This document shows, piece after piece, positions 22,094 through 32,300 of a stretch of DNA of 64,000 nt. Both the position numbers and the translations under genes were made by a program. The DNA is taken from assembly GCA_004369045.1 (NCBI GenBank), contig ML213509.1, positions 378,858-442,857 on the forward strand. The letters are read 5' to 3'. This stretch comes from Heliocybe sulcata (Eukaryota; Basidiomycota; Agaricomycetes; Gloeophyllales; Gloeophyllaceae). Each line of letters begins with the position of its first letter. The stretch's first letter is position 1. The notes beneath the pieces were generated by a model. The model ran no database searches, had not been told where the DNA came from, and worked only from the letters and a program-made list of their open reading frames with translations.

Positions 22094-24220
22094 ATGGACA
22101 ATCGTGACGCCGATGCATATCCAAGCCTCGTGCATCCCCTTCTTGCCTCAACTAACCCAACCCGCTCAGACGCGTCAATAGCCATATCTCACTGGCAAAT
22201 GAGCCAGCATTCTCCTCCTAACTGTTCTGCATCTTCCTCCTCACAACCATCCGCCATGTTCGCCGTCGCCGGTCGCTCGCAAGGGCCCCAGCCTGCATAT
22301 CTCTCCGCCGCGAGTTATCATCCCACGCATGCTCAGCATGCTACGGCTGCCAGTTACGAGCATGAAAGGCAGAAACCTTCATTGGATTCGCCGCAGGTCA
22401 ACGGTAGTATCGGTCCCATTCGACCACAGACGCAGCGAGGCTATAGGGGAGGTCGCCCGAGCCTCAGGTGGGAGGGGTCACCCGGGCTGAGCAGCGAAAA
22501 TGCGAACATTGTATGTGACTTCCAGAGATCCCTGGACTATCATTCTTACACGTCCTCAGCGGCCCGTTCAGGCTGGGGACTATGTTAATTACTCTCGTCC
22601 GCATACCCCGAATAATTTCCCTCGTAGCTATCAGTATCCCTCGGCGCAGTCTGGAAGAGTCACCGGGCCAGAGTCGATGCAACAAGCGTGGTCGACGGGT
22701 GCTCCGGTGCAGACCCATATAACCAACTACTATCATAATCAGCACACGGCGCATAGTCGATCAGACTCGACGTCAACGTCGAATCCTCGCTCCGCGTCTC
22801 CCGCTCTCAGTGTCGCCTCTGCTATGACGTCTCAGTCATCCGCAGGTTCTGCGCCCAACTCGCAGACCTTTTCCACGTTTCCATCCGCTCCTACCTCGGG
22901 GGCCATGTCGCCGGTCATAGGCCGCCAGAAGCATCGCAAGCAGCGGTTGTTTAATGTTGACCGTCGTGCGATTTGCGTGTACGCGAACCAAAATCCGCAT
23001 CTGCGACAGGAAGATATCGCGGCGCAGTATGGCGTAGAACGGAGCACCATCAGCAAGATTTTGAAGCAGAAGGCTCGCTGGTTGAACGTGCCCGCCGACG
23101 AAGAGTTAAAAGTGGCGAAGCATAGGTATGCCAGACCGCCAGACGCCATTTCTTGTGCTCACGGCCACTGTCATATAGGCCAACCAAATTCCCAGAGATC
23201 GAACTAGAATTGCATGACTGGCTTCTCGACTGTAAAGAAGACAATATCCAGCTTACGGATGCTCTGATCCGGAACAAGGCAAAGGAAGTCGCTCGTTCAA
23301 TGTCGATTACGGACGACAAGTTCAAGGCGAGCTCAGGATGGGTCGAAAACTTCAAACATCGCCATGGAATCCGAAAAGGTATCTGGCACGGGAACGGCAG
23401 AGACTGGGCTATCGCCCGGGCCCTTGGCATAGCGGGCGACGGCTCTCACGTCGAGATGGATCACAGACCTTTCGTGGACACAACAGAAGACGCGGAAATC
23501 TTACGCAGGGCCGCAGAGACAGATCGTCAAACTGCTGCTGCTGCTGCGAATACCTCCACCGAGGACTATGGCCCTGAGTCTGAGGACGAAGAACCCGCAG
23601 GTCCAAGCTCACATCACGTGGATGCTCAGCGTCATTCGGAGCAACCTTCCCCAGCTCCCGTGCAGCAGCCATCCCCTCCACCTGCACAGCACGAATCGAC
23701 CTCCGCCGTTCAGCAGCAGGTGCCGCCCACGGCCCAGCACCATTCACCACCTGCTGTCCAGCATCAGTCGCCGACGAACATGCAGCCCATGTGGCAGCCT
23801 GCTCCGCAGCCGTATCCCTCCCCTTCCGCCCCAACTATGCAGGCGCCTATGCACCTCGAGCATTCGCAGTCCGCTGCACAGGTTTCTGCACAATATTCCC
23901 CTCCTGCTTCCATGCCACCGACTCACCACGTCCCTCAGAACCATCACGGACTGCCCGAGCCTCCTGCACAGCAAGCGATGATTCCGCACGGGCCGTCGGG
24001 CTCCTACGCCCCAGCCTACCAAAATGCTGTTCAGCCTCTGCCGCGACCCCACATGCCTGTCGACTTGCTCGATGCCCATACGGCAATGACTACTGTTCTA
24101 CGCTGGGCTGAATCGCAAGCGGCGAATGTCATCACGACTGATCAACGTCAGACGCTCACATTCGTCATGCGCACCTTGGACCGTCAAGTCCTTGTCGTTC
24201 CGCCATTTGATCGCAACTAA
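22094..24220 (+). CDS. CENP-B/Tc5-type HTH DNA-binding protein without transposase domain
   Basis: Three exons: 22094-22510, 22560-23125 and 23179-24220, giving about 675 residues. After a Ser/Gln/Pro-rich N-terminal half comes a Psq-type helix-turn-helix (DIAAQYGVERSTISKILKQK). A Tc5/CENP-B-type second HTH follows (ELELHDWLLDCKEDN, then SSGWVENFKHRHGIRKG). The rest is a Gln/Pro/His-rich low-complexity region. No DDE catalytic domain is present. Pogo and related transposases use this two-part DNA-binding module, and fungi and animals have domesticated it for centromere, ARS-binding or transcription proteins such as fission yeast Abp1/Cbh. The open frame, ordinary introns and activation-like tail suggest a host regulator. 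Its targets cannot be told from sequence. Confidence 0.85.
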
Positions 24221-25032
24221 TGACCGTCCGTTCTTAAAAAGCTGTGGACCAGTTTTTCTGTCTGTCATCGTCTCCCGTGTCGTCCCTTTGTTCTCTCCTG
24301 GATCAATCAGCAGGGTCTCAAGAAGTCATGCATCTCGGTTTCTCATAATCATGTCTGCATTCCGTTCATCATCCATGTGTCTCAATATCATTCCATCCCA
24401 ATCACCTCCCGAACAAGTTTCGTTCATGGCATACAGCATCATTGGTCTCCACATCGCATCTGTACCACTGCAATACCCTGCATACATTCACGTGTCCTCC
24501 ATACACAATCTTCGGTGTTTAGGTAGCATTCGTCCTATTGTGCGGACTGAAGTTGATAGCCGTCGCGTGTTGTGTTTTGATAATACATCTGTTCGTCCGA
24601 TGCATCGAGCATCTATTTTATTTATTACTCGGATGTGATGATACATTGAAGTAGGAACTGTCGATCACGACATATCACAGGGGGACGACAAGGACAGCTG
24701 GGGAATAGCAAGTTTGGCTGAGCCAGAACACGATGGTCGTGATGGGACTCCGGTTGCGGAATCAGTACAGCTGGGAGCCGTCACCAGACCCAGAGTGCCC
24801 AGCATTTGCACCAATATCCTCTTCTTACAGAGTAGGATGAAGTCAATCCACGACTTCCGGCAATTTACAATCTGGTAAAGGATCCGACGGGTTCCAGTAC
24901 CACATTGTTGCACCCTAGTGGGGGCTCGCATATGCATTCCTGCGGTGTGACATTTAGGCAAAAAACGTAACACTACGATCAGAGACCGCCACCAACCTAG
25001 AACATGGGATGCCAGCCTTGAGAGGACCTGAC
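24221..25032. other. Convergent 3' region, no recognised gene
   Basis: About 0.8 kb between the 3' ends of the CENP-B-like gene and the UPF0390 gene. It is T-rich just after the first stop, as expected for a 3' untranslated region. The frames seen there (for example 24126-24638) overlap the upstream gene and have no family features. Confidence 0.5.
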
Positions 25033-25441
25033 TTATGACTTCCCCTTCTTCTTAGCTCCGGCCCTGGAAGAGCTCTCTGCTCTAAAGAAGAACCAAACGG
25101 TAAGAAACAATAGTTTTGCGCATCAGAACATGTGCTTACGCTTCGGGAGCGGAATTCTTCATGATCGTCAACTTCCCCGAGGACGCGGCAGCGACCATCT
25201 GTTTCTCGATGGAGTTGTTGATCTTCGCACTCAATTTCTGTGAACTGTACTAAGTTTCCACTGGCATTAGTACTTCCAATCTCGTTCATACCTTGTGCAT
25301 GGCAGCCTGTTGTACAGCCGATGTTTTCTTGGGCGGAGCGTATCTTTTCCCTTTCTTCGTGTTTGCGGCCGCTTTCGCAGAGTGTCTTGTAGAACCACCA
25401 GAGGTCTTCTGTTTCAAGCCTTTCGTCTTGCCTTGGACCAT
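25033..25441 (-). CDS. UPF0390/DUF2462 small basic protein (LYDG/C19orf53 family)
   Basis: Three exons on minus: 25292-25441, 25140-25238 and 25033-25081, making about 98 residues. It begins MVQGKTKGLKQKT and has a Lys-rich stretch with KKGKRYAPPKKT. A helix reads KLSAKINNSIEKQMVAAAS, and the tail is basic (AGAKKKGKS). This is the layout of the UPF0390 family (human C19orf53, Leydig cell tumour 10 kDa homologue), small proteins reported in the nucleolus with poorly known function. A longer minus-strand frame covers the same region, but it runs through both introns and loses the family match. It is divergent from the NDUFA9-like gene, with 178 bp between start codons. Confidence 0.85.
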
Positions 25442-25619
25442 TGTATTTGGCAAATTCAGCTATAGCACGAGACTGGCCTGGCCGGAGAGGAAGACCTGCT
25501 GTAGAAGTGAAAGTCAAAAGGACGCCGGATTTAATTAGTGCGGGATCTCGCGCGGGAGTTGCCGGAAGTCGTCCTCGGCCAACTTGGCTGCTTCGAGGTC
25601 GAGCTGCCTGCAGATATAG
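25442..25619. promoter_or_regulatory. Shared bidirectional promoter
   Basis: Only 178 bp separate the ATG of the UPF0390 gene (minus) from that of the NDUFA9-like gene (plus), so both promoters must lie here. No TATA box is evident, as is usual for housekeeping genes. Co-regulation is an inference from spacing. Confidence 0.5.
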
Positions 25620-27149
25620 ATGCTTTCCTCTCGTTCCCATACGCTGCGTGTGCAGCGTCTGCTGACGCAGTGCCAAAGGGCGAGTACGCTATATTATCAG
25701 AGTCCTAATGAGAGCTGACGTCCCTGCAGCGAGGTCTCAATGACCTCGTTAGCTCGCCGTCGTCCCACAGGCCAATCGCCTCGTATGGCCCTCCAGGACG
25801 TAGTGCGGTCAGCGGTCATATCGCGACCGTGTTTGGATGTACTGGATTTTTGGGGAGATATTTGGTAGCGAAGTTAGGTGAGGGGTGTTCGAGCAGGGAG
25901 GGTGCTATGGATACTCAAGGCCTCGTATAGCGAAGAACGGGACTCAGGTTGTCGTTCCGTACCGGGATCAAGACGAGGCGAGACATCTCAAGCTAATGGG
26001 AGACTTGGGTCAGGTTGTGCATATGGTGCGTGTGGCGGCATGGATGTGAATTCCGGCTCGCCTGACTGGCATTGCAGGAGTGGGACATCCGAAACGATGA
26101 CCAGATCGCCGAGTGTCTGAGACACTCTGATATTGTATACAACTTGGTCGGGAGGGACTACGAGACCAAGTGCCCATATTTCAGATTGTTTCCTGTCTGC
26201 AGCTAATCTACTTTGCCAGGAACTTCACATACAACGATGTTAATGCGGCAGGTGCTGGCCGCATCGCCAAGGTCGCAGCGGAGTGGAAAGTCCCTCGCTT
26301 TGTTCATGTATCCCACCTCAACGCGTCGCACATATCGGATTCGAAATTCTACCGGACGAAGATGGAGGGTGAGGATCTGGTCAAGGAAGCTTTCCCCCAC
26401 GCGACCATTGTTCGGCCATCCACGATGTTTGGTTACGAGGATAAGCTGCTGAACAACATTGCAAGTGAGTGGCCACATCAAACTCGCATGCTTGTGGCTC
26501 TGAGATGAGTGCAGTCTGGTCCATCTGGTGGAAGCTGAATCACGGCGAAACAAAAATTAGACCCGTCCATGTAAGTCGTCATTGTATCCCAAACTGCTTC
26601 CACCAATTTTATTGATGCCTGAATAGGTGATGGATGTTGCGCAAGCTCTCGCGAATCTCGAGGGCATGCCTGCGCTGCCCAAGGCGCTCAACCTACCTGG
26701 ACCCTCGACCCTGTCCTTCAACTACCTCATCAACCTTGTCGCTTCAGTAACATACAATGTAGAAGTTGGGAAGGGTCCTGTCATTCCAAAGCGGATTGCG
26801 ATGGTGCTTGCTGCGGCTGCGCAGAGAGTCTACTGGCCGACGCTGACCCCTGACGAAGTCTTGCGGAGATTCATGGACGACAGCGATGTCCCTGGAGACT
26901 GGGAGAAGGTTGGCGTTGTCCCGGAAGAGATAGAGGCGCATGCTCTTACCTATCTGAGACGGTACCGATCCTCGTAAGTGGTCCCGCAGTGCTATTGGTG
27001 AAGGCAGCATCTCATGCACGATTCATATAATAGAGACAACTTCGTCCGGCCTCTTGTGCTTCCAAACAGGGACTCGTCAGATGTGAGTCTGTTGCCCCTT
27101 CTATAATACTGGTCGGCTGACTTGGTCATAGTACCGGGTCATCCAATGA
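25620..27149 (+). CDS. NADH:ubiquinone oxidoreductase 39/40 kDa subunit (NDUFA9-like)
   Basis: The first exon encodes an Arg/Ser/Leu-rich mitochondrial presequence starting MLSSRSHTLRVQRLL. The mature part has the atypical SDR Rossmann motif ATVFGCTGFLGRYLV. It continues with QVVVPYRDQDEARHLKLMGD, DIVYNLVGRDYETKN, FVHVSHLNASHISDSKFYRT and ATIVRPSTMFGYEDKLLN, which match complex I NDUFA9/NUO-40. Seven or so short introns interrupt the gene, and the last exon is only TACCGGGTCATCCAATGA (27132-27149). This subunit binds NADPH at the junction of the matrix and membrane arms. Intron 1 could use the cag at 25729 or the gag at 25734. The latter, with donor gtacgc at 25684, keeps frame with canonical ends. 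Confidence 0.9.
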
Positions 27150-27839
27150 GCTGGGTAATGGGCCTGCTAGATAAATCGCTGGGACTCGATACTATCCGCA
27201 CTGTGTCATCTGAGTAGACGCTCGAGAAGAGGCCGTCAAGGCTGCGGAAACCATCGTGTCATTCATTTCCATCTCAAGCCGCCTCGGCAGGTGTACGGCT
27301 ACTATTCATCTGCGCTTAGTTCGCTTTCGCTGCGGGGGATATTCATACGACTGCACCACACCATGAGCATATTTGCAATATAAGTTGACACGACTTTCCA
27401 GATAACATGGGAATTCGGTCTTTAGACGGAGGACAGCGTCTATGTTTCCCAAAGAGCAAGCTGGCTATCGCACACCATACCCATTTGGATCCGCTCAGAG
27501 GACCGTAAGCAATAACTCACCACCTTCTCATCATGAGACTGGTCAAGAGGCCCAATGACTGCACACAAGGCGTAACTATTGACGTTAGCACTTGTTATCA
27601 CGATGTAGCGGACCGGACAGCTATTCTAAGGACGGAGGCCGCGCGAACCTAAAGGTGAGATGGGACGAATGGGATCGGGAGAACAAGCAATGTGCACTGC
27701 TAATACAACGTACCTTGATTCCCCGATCAGAGAGACCGCTTGTCGGGACCGACGAGACAGGCGAAATATAAGCTGGGATTGCGTGCATACGGAGCATGAG
27801 AACATAGCATATACATCAACGAATCACCGCTGGCGTCTG
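27150..27839. other. Convergent intergenic stretch, nothing recognised
   Basis: About 0.7 kb between the 3' ends of the NDUFA9-like gene and TOM22. It holds no credible frame, RNA gene or repeat that I can see. Confidence 0.5.
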
Positions 27840-28370
27840 TTAAAAGCCGGGAGGTACGAGAGGCTTCGGCTGGCTGCCGTCCGGACTTGATCCGGGGTAT
27901 CCAGCAATCATCTGGGGACACAAGGGTATTAGCAAAACTGCAATGGGTACGCCGTACAGGAACAAGATTGGGACTCGACTACTCACCCCTTGCGCGCCCT
28001 GCTGCTGGGCAAGCATGGCCTTTTCCTCAGCGACGATTTTTGCCTCGTCCTCCAGCGTCATCGCGAGAGGTAGGCCAACGAGCAGAGCGGACGTGGTCAC
28101 GACCCACACTATGTTGCCTGCTAGTTTGCCGCCGCGCATCATAAATGATGCTGCTTTTGAGACCTTGGTCGAGATGGAATGGCGGGTCGTTGGAGGAATG
28201 ATGTCGATGAGCGCGCCGATCCGCTCGAAGAGTGTTTCCTCATCGTTCAGTTCGGATGAGACAGACGAGAGCGAAGTTGAGGACGACGTGCGAGATGATG
28301 AGGGCGAGGAGTACGGTGACGAGCCAGCAGTGCGCTGGTCCTTGTCCTCGACGATCTCGACTTTAACCAT
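27840..28370 (-). CDS. TOM22: Mitochondrial import receptor subunit TOM22
   Basis: Two exons on minus: 27987-28370 and 27840-27911, with a 75-nt intron. The start MVKVEIVEDKD is the usual fungal beginning, although the frame stays open to an upstream ATG at 28457. An acidic/Ser-rich cytosolic receptor region (ELNDEETLFERIGALIDIIP) comes first. A basic helix ahead of the membrane (KVSKAASFMMRGGKLAGN) and one transmembrane segment (IVWVVTTSALLVGLPLAMTL) follow. The tail faces the intermembrane space and ends in a Gly/Pro-rich PLVPPGF. Tom22 is the central receptor of the TOM complex in the outer membrane. Length (about 150 residues) and topology fit the family. Confidence 0.9.
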   Translation of the reverse strand: MVKVEIVEDKDQRTAGSSPYSSPSSSRTSSSTSLSSVSSELNDEETLFERIGALIDIIPPTTRHSISTKVSKAASFMMRGGKLAGNIVWVVTTSALLVGLPLAMTLEDEAKIVAEEKAMLAQQQGAQGVSSRVPILFLYGVPIAVLLIPLCPQMIAGYPGSSPDGSQPKPLVPPGF

Positions 28371-28633
28371 GACTGCTTGACGTCGTCGACGGTGGAGAAC
28401 AAACTTTGTTTCCGTTTGGCCGGCATGTGGCGCGGCTATATTTACCTGTGTTGACATGCAATAGAGACCGTCTCTATTCTTAGTCTGAGGTTTCGGTACC
28501 GGGGCAAGTTATGCGACCAGTATTAGCGCACCGCAACTTCAGCTTAAAAAGGCTATCATTGCACCCACCACCAGGTCCCCTCGCCGGCCTGCATACATTA
28601 TATTCCCCATTTTTTTGATTATCGGCGGCGACG

Positions 28634-31600
28634 ATGCAGACAGACGAAATTCAGCCGGAGGGGGCGAGCTCCAGTTCGATCAACCAGCCAGGTGCGTTAG
28701 CATATGGCGGGGAGATTCTCCGCATGATTGTCTATCTCGACTCGTGTCGCAGAGACACTGTTGACTCACTACATGAACGTGTAGGCATTTCTCTACCAAG
28801 TCAAACCATGCAGAACCAAATCCATGAGCTGGCGAAAACTCTACCACCTCCTAGGAAACAGAATACAGCTTGCGACGCTTGCAGGTACGCCTTTCGGAAT
28901 AACACTGTCAGTACCAATGATGCGATGCGGCATGCTACTCAAGGGCGAGGAAGGTTAAATGCAATCGGCTACCTGGGCAGGACAAGGTACGTGGCATTCA
29001 ATACCGTTGGTCCGGTTTGATTGCGGGCTCAACTTTGCCAACAGTGTCAGGTATGGCGAGATCGACGACCACCCGCGCTTCATAACCTCACTCTGTACTA
29101 GCATTGCATATCCAAAAACTACCCATGCACGTATGTTGTTCGTGCTTTCATAATCTTCAGTAGTTCTCTAATGTCCGGTATACGCCTCCAGACACTTTTC
29201 GCAGCAAGCAACCAGCGAGAAAAAGCGGTCATCCGCCGGACAGCGGCGCACAAGAACTATCAGTTCATCGCACTCTAGGTACGTGGATGGGTCGTCTTAC
29301 GAATCTATCTTTACCGTGAGCCATTTATGGTACACTGCTACTGCGGAGAATCATCACCGCCCAACTATTGTATACATGCTTGACCATTCCGCCTACACAT
29401 GATCGCCTGGGATCATGGATCATGGTTGACTCGGCGGTCCTTGCATCCGTGTAGCTGGTCGACCTCATGGTCGCTCTACCTCCCCTAGTCAAATGTATTG
29501 CAGCCATCATTCCAGAGCTCTGACAGATATTATCATGCCTTTACAGCTCTCCCCCGACGCCGGGAACTCCCAAACCGTACGTCATATCAGGCTGTTGTCA
29601 TCCTTTCACATTCACTAATGTTGATAATGAAACCGCGCGTACAGGAGCTCGTCTTCGAATCTCCCGCAGCCCACTCCCTTCCAGGCATTCAATGCGGTCG
29701 TGTCGTCGCACACGCCAACACGCCAGCTGCTCACGTATTTATTCTCGCCACCGCTCGAAAATGCCACGTGCGTTGCTTTAATATATCAGTTAGGGGTGTG
29801 CTGAGCATATGGACTCATTGTTCTGCGTTTACACAGGGATCCAAGCAATCAGTTCAGGAATAGGTTGCCTTCCTATGCTGATTGGGGTGAATTGGCACCT
29901 AATCTGGAAGATGAGGCCTTCCGACTAGAGTAAGTAGCCTCGAACATCACTTCCATTCTCGTAGGTTGCGAACGAGCGCAGATGTCTTCGTACTCTCAGA
30001 TGTCTGTCAGCTACCCTTATACTGATATTACGCGCATACACCCAGGTTCGCTTTCGACCTAGTCGAAGTCTTCTTCCAAATAGTACATACCCGTATCCCT
30101 CTCCTGAATCCCACACAATTCCGCACAAGGTTCAAGCAATCGCTCACCATTACGCAATCGTCGCCGATTTTCCAGGAAAAGCCTCTACATCCCGCTCTTG
30201 TTGCGACGGTCATTGCCTGGGGGGCGAAGTTCTCAGAACACCCACTGTTAGTGGCTGACCGACGGCGGAATCTCAACGCTCAGAGTTATCTGGCGCAGGC
30301 CCTGATTAACCGGGCAAGGGAGCTGGCGGAGTCAATGAAGGTCCATCGGGTGGCTAGTGCGGACCATGTGGTAATTTCACTGTTGATCGAGCCTTTACAA
30401 GCGCAAAGCCCGGATGATGCCAGCGGTAGGTATAGTACAACTTGACAGTTTGGTAGATTTTCTGAATACGTGCAGGCTTCCACCGATTCTGGCTAATATC
30501 CGCGATCCGACTGCTGTTGGATCTGCAGGTCAGTCACAATTTCTATGCTCAAGGAGATGCTTATATACTGTCACAGATCAATCACAAATCCGTTATGTCC
30601 AATATCGAAGATCCGGAGGCCCGAGGCACGATGATTTTCGCTTGGTGGATGGCGTTGCTCGCCGATGCATTTGGATCAGCGTATTATCGTCGTAAACCTA
30701 TGCTGTTGGTCGTTCTCCTCCTGACATGTCTTGGACTTGCTGAGCTTCCTGGCGCAGTGATGACGACGACTATGACATCGATTTCTACACAGCGGAACCC
30801 ATACCATCTGGTCCCTCTGACGGCATGACCCCGTCGCCTCGTGAGCAATACGAAGTGAGCTTATCCTTGCCCTGTATTCATCCTGAGATCCTTGCTCCGT
30901 GCTAACTCGTCTGTGCTTCTGGGCATGACTTGCAGTTTCTTGTAAGAATATATCCATGTCATGCCGTCTACCCCTCCCATGACAATTTTCTGCAGGGATA
31001 CTACCGCGCCTCGCATGCCCTTGCCCGTATCTCTCGGCAAATGTCTAGGCAGCTGTGGCGACCTGCTACGGAGTCGGACGGTGTACCCTTCGAGACCCTG
31101 TGCAACTTCGTCCATCTGCTTGGTGATTGGCGTGACCAGTATCTCACCAAAGTTGGTGTTCCGAGTAATTTCCAGGCTGCGTGGGACTTCGTGTCCGCCG
31201 TATCTGCATGTATGTCGATATCACTCTCTTGTTTAATCCCGGTACTGACTGCAACTCTCGGCGACAGGTGGAAGCGATGCGACCTATCATGTTATGTGGA
31301 TTATCCTATTCAATGCCACGGACGATTTTGGTATCAGAGAAGTCAACGAGGTGGCGCGGCTGGGTAATCCGCCGGGTATCCTCCCGAACCACATCCAGAT
31401 CGAGGTTATTAAGCGTAAAGTGATGGAAGAAGCTCTTCATGGATCTCTGCGAATATCGGGCTTGGTACGTAACGCCAGGAACCAGGCACCACACCTACTG
31501 AACCAACCATGCCTCTGTTGCAGGCCGGGGTTCTCACCTCTAACGGTTATCTGGTACGTGAAGTCGCATTGCATCGGTGCCTGCACTTCCTGACGGTCGG

Positions 31601-31965
31601 AATGCTTTCTACAGCGTTTGGATCCCGCGGTCATGCATGTTAGCTGCATTCAGGCTGGGACGCTGCTAGCCCGACTGGGTCGGCCGGAGGTGACGAACTG
31701 TATCGCTGGTCTCGAGCAGTACAGTGCTGCGTATGCTGAGGCGGCAGACCATGCTACCGAGATGAAGCGTCATTATGCTTCTGCCCGGGCTGGGGAAGCA
31801 GATTTTGGACACATGTCGACGGTCGTGCCAAGGCTTGTCGGGTTGGAGAACCAGGCAATGAACGTCGACCAGTCGCAATTCTCAGGTAATGGAACTCCCA
31901 CCATGCAATGTGCGTATGTTTCCATTGCAACCCCAGTTGACAAGCTCATATGGAGGCATGGATAG
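28634..31965 (+). CDS. Zn(II)2Cys6 fungal-specific transcription factor
   Basis: A many-exon gene. The binuclear cluster is assembled across four exons and fits C-X2-C-X6-C-X8-C-X2-C-X6-C: CDACRARKVKC, then PGQDKC, QHC and ISKNYPC. A basic linker (EKKRSSAGQRRTRT) follows. The fungal transcription factor middle domain has FAFDLVEVFFQIVHTRIPLL, ALVATVIAWGAKFSEHP and EARGTMIFAWWMALLADAFG. Later pieces include YYRASHALARISRQMSRQLW and CNFVHLLGDWRDQYL. Two 6-nt microexons are needed to keep the protein in register: TGTCAG (29045-29050) and TTTCTT (30936-30941). An intron of about 209 nt (29280-29488) could hide a further small exon. The protein is nuclear and probably binds CGG-type sites; targets are unknown. 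Confidence 0.85.
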
Positions 31966-32300
31966 ATCGGTGACCTCTGACTTCACTTTGTGATTCGTTA
32001 CTTTCCCAACATCTCGCACTCGTCGCCGTTATCTGATTATGTTGTAGAACCAATTCATGCTGGATTGTACCTTTACTAGATTTCTTTAATTGCTCAAGCT
32101 TCAAGGGCCGCCCTTATATTTTGGAGGACGTTTTACAGATGTGTTGCTGTAATAGACTTAAAACTGTAATCCCGGCGATATAGCCGCCGAAGTTACCGAC
32201 GCATTCGCATATGTTATGTCCTCTGAATCCAATTCTCTTTACCTTGGATCAGATTAAGGAGTTGGTCGGAGACGTGTCTTCCCGCCAAAGTAAGAACCAA
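31966..32300. other. Convergent 3' spacer
   Basis: About 335 bp between the stop codons of the Zn2Cys6 gene and SAS10. AT-rich, with no frame or motif of interest; probably both 3' untranslated regions. Confidence 0.5.

Noticed and set aside
24954-25676. A 240-codon minus-strand open frame
   Set aside because: It runs through both introns of the UPF0390 gene and over the start of the NDUFA9-like gene. The spliced product in another frame matches a known family, so this long frame is a shadow.
25680-25729. A GC-AG intron in the NDUFA9-like gene
   Set aside because: A GT donor at 25684 with the acceptor at 25734 also keeps frame and gives a similar presequence, so there is no need for a rare splice type.
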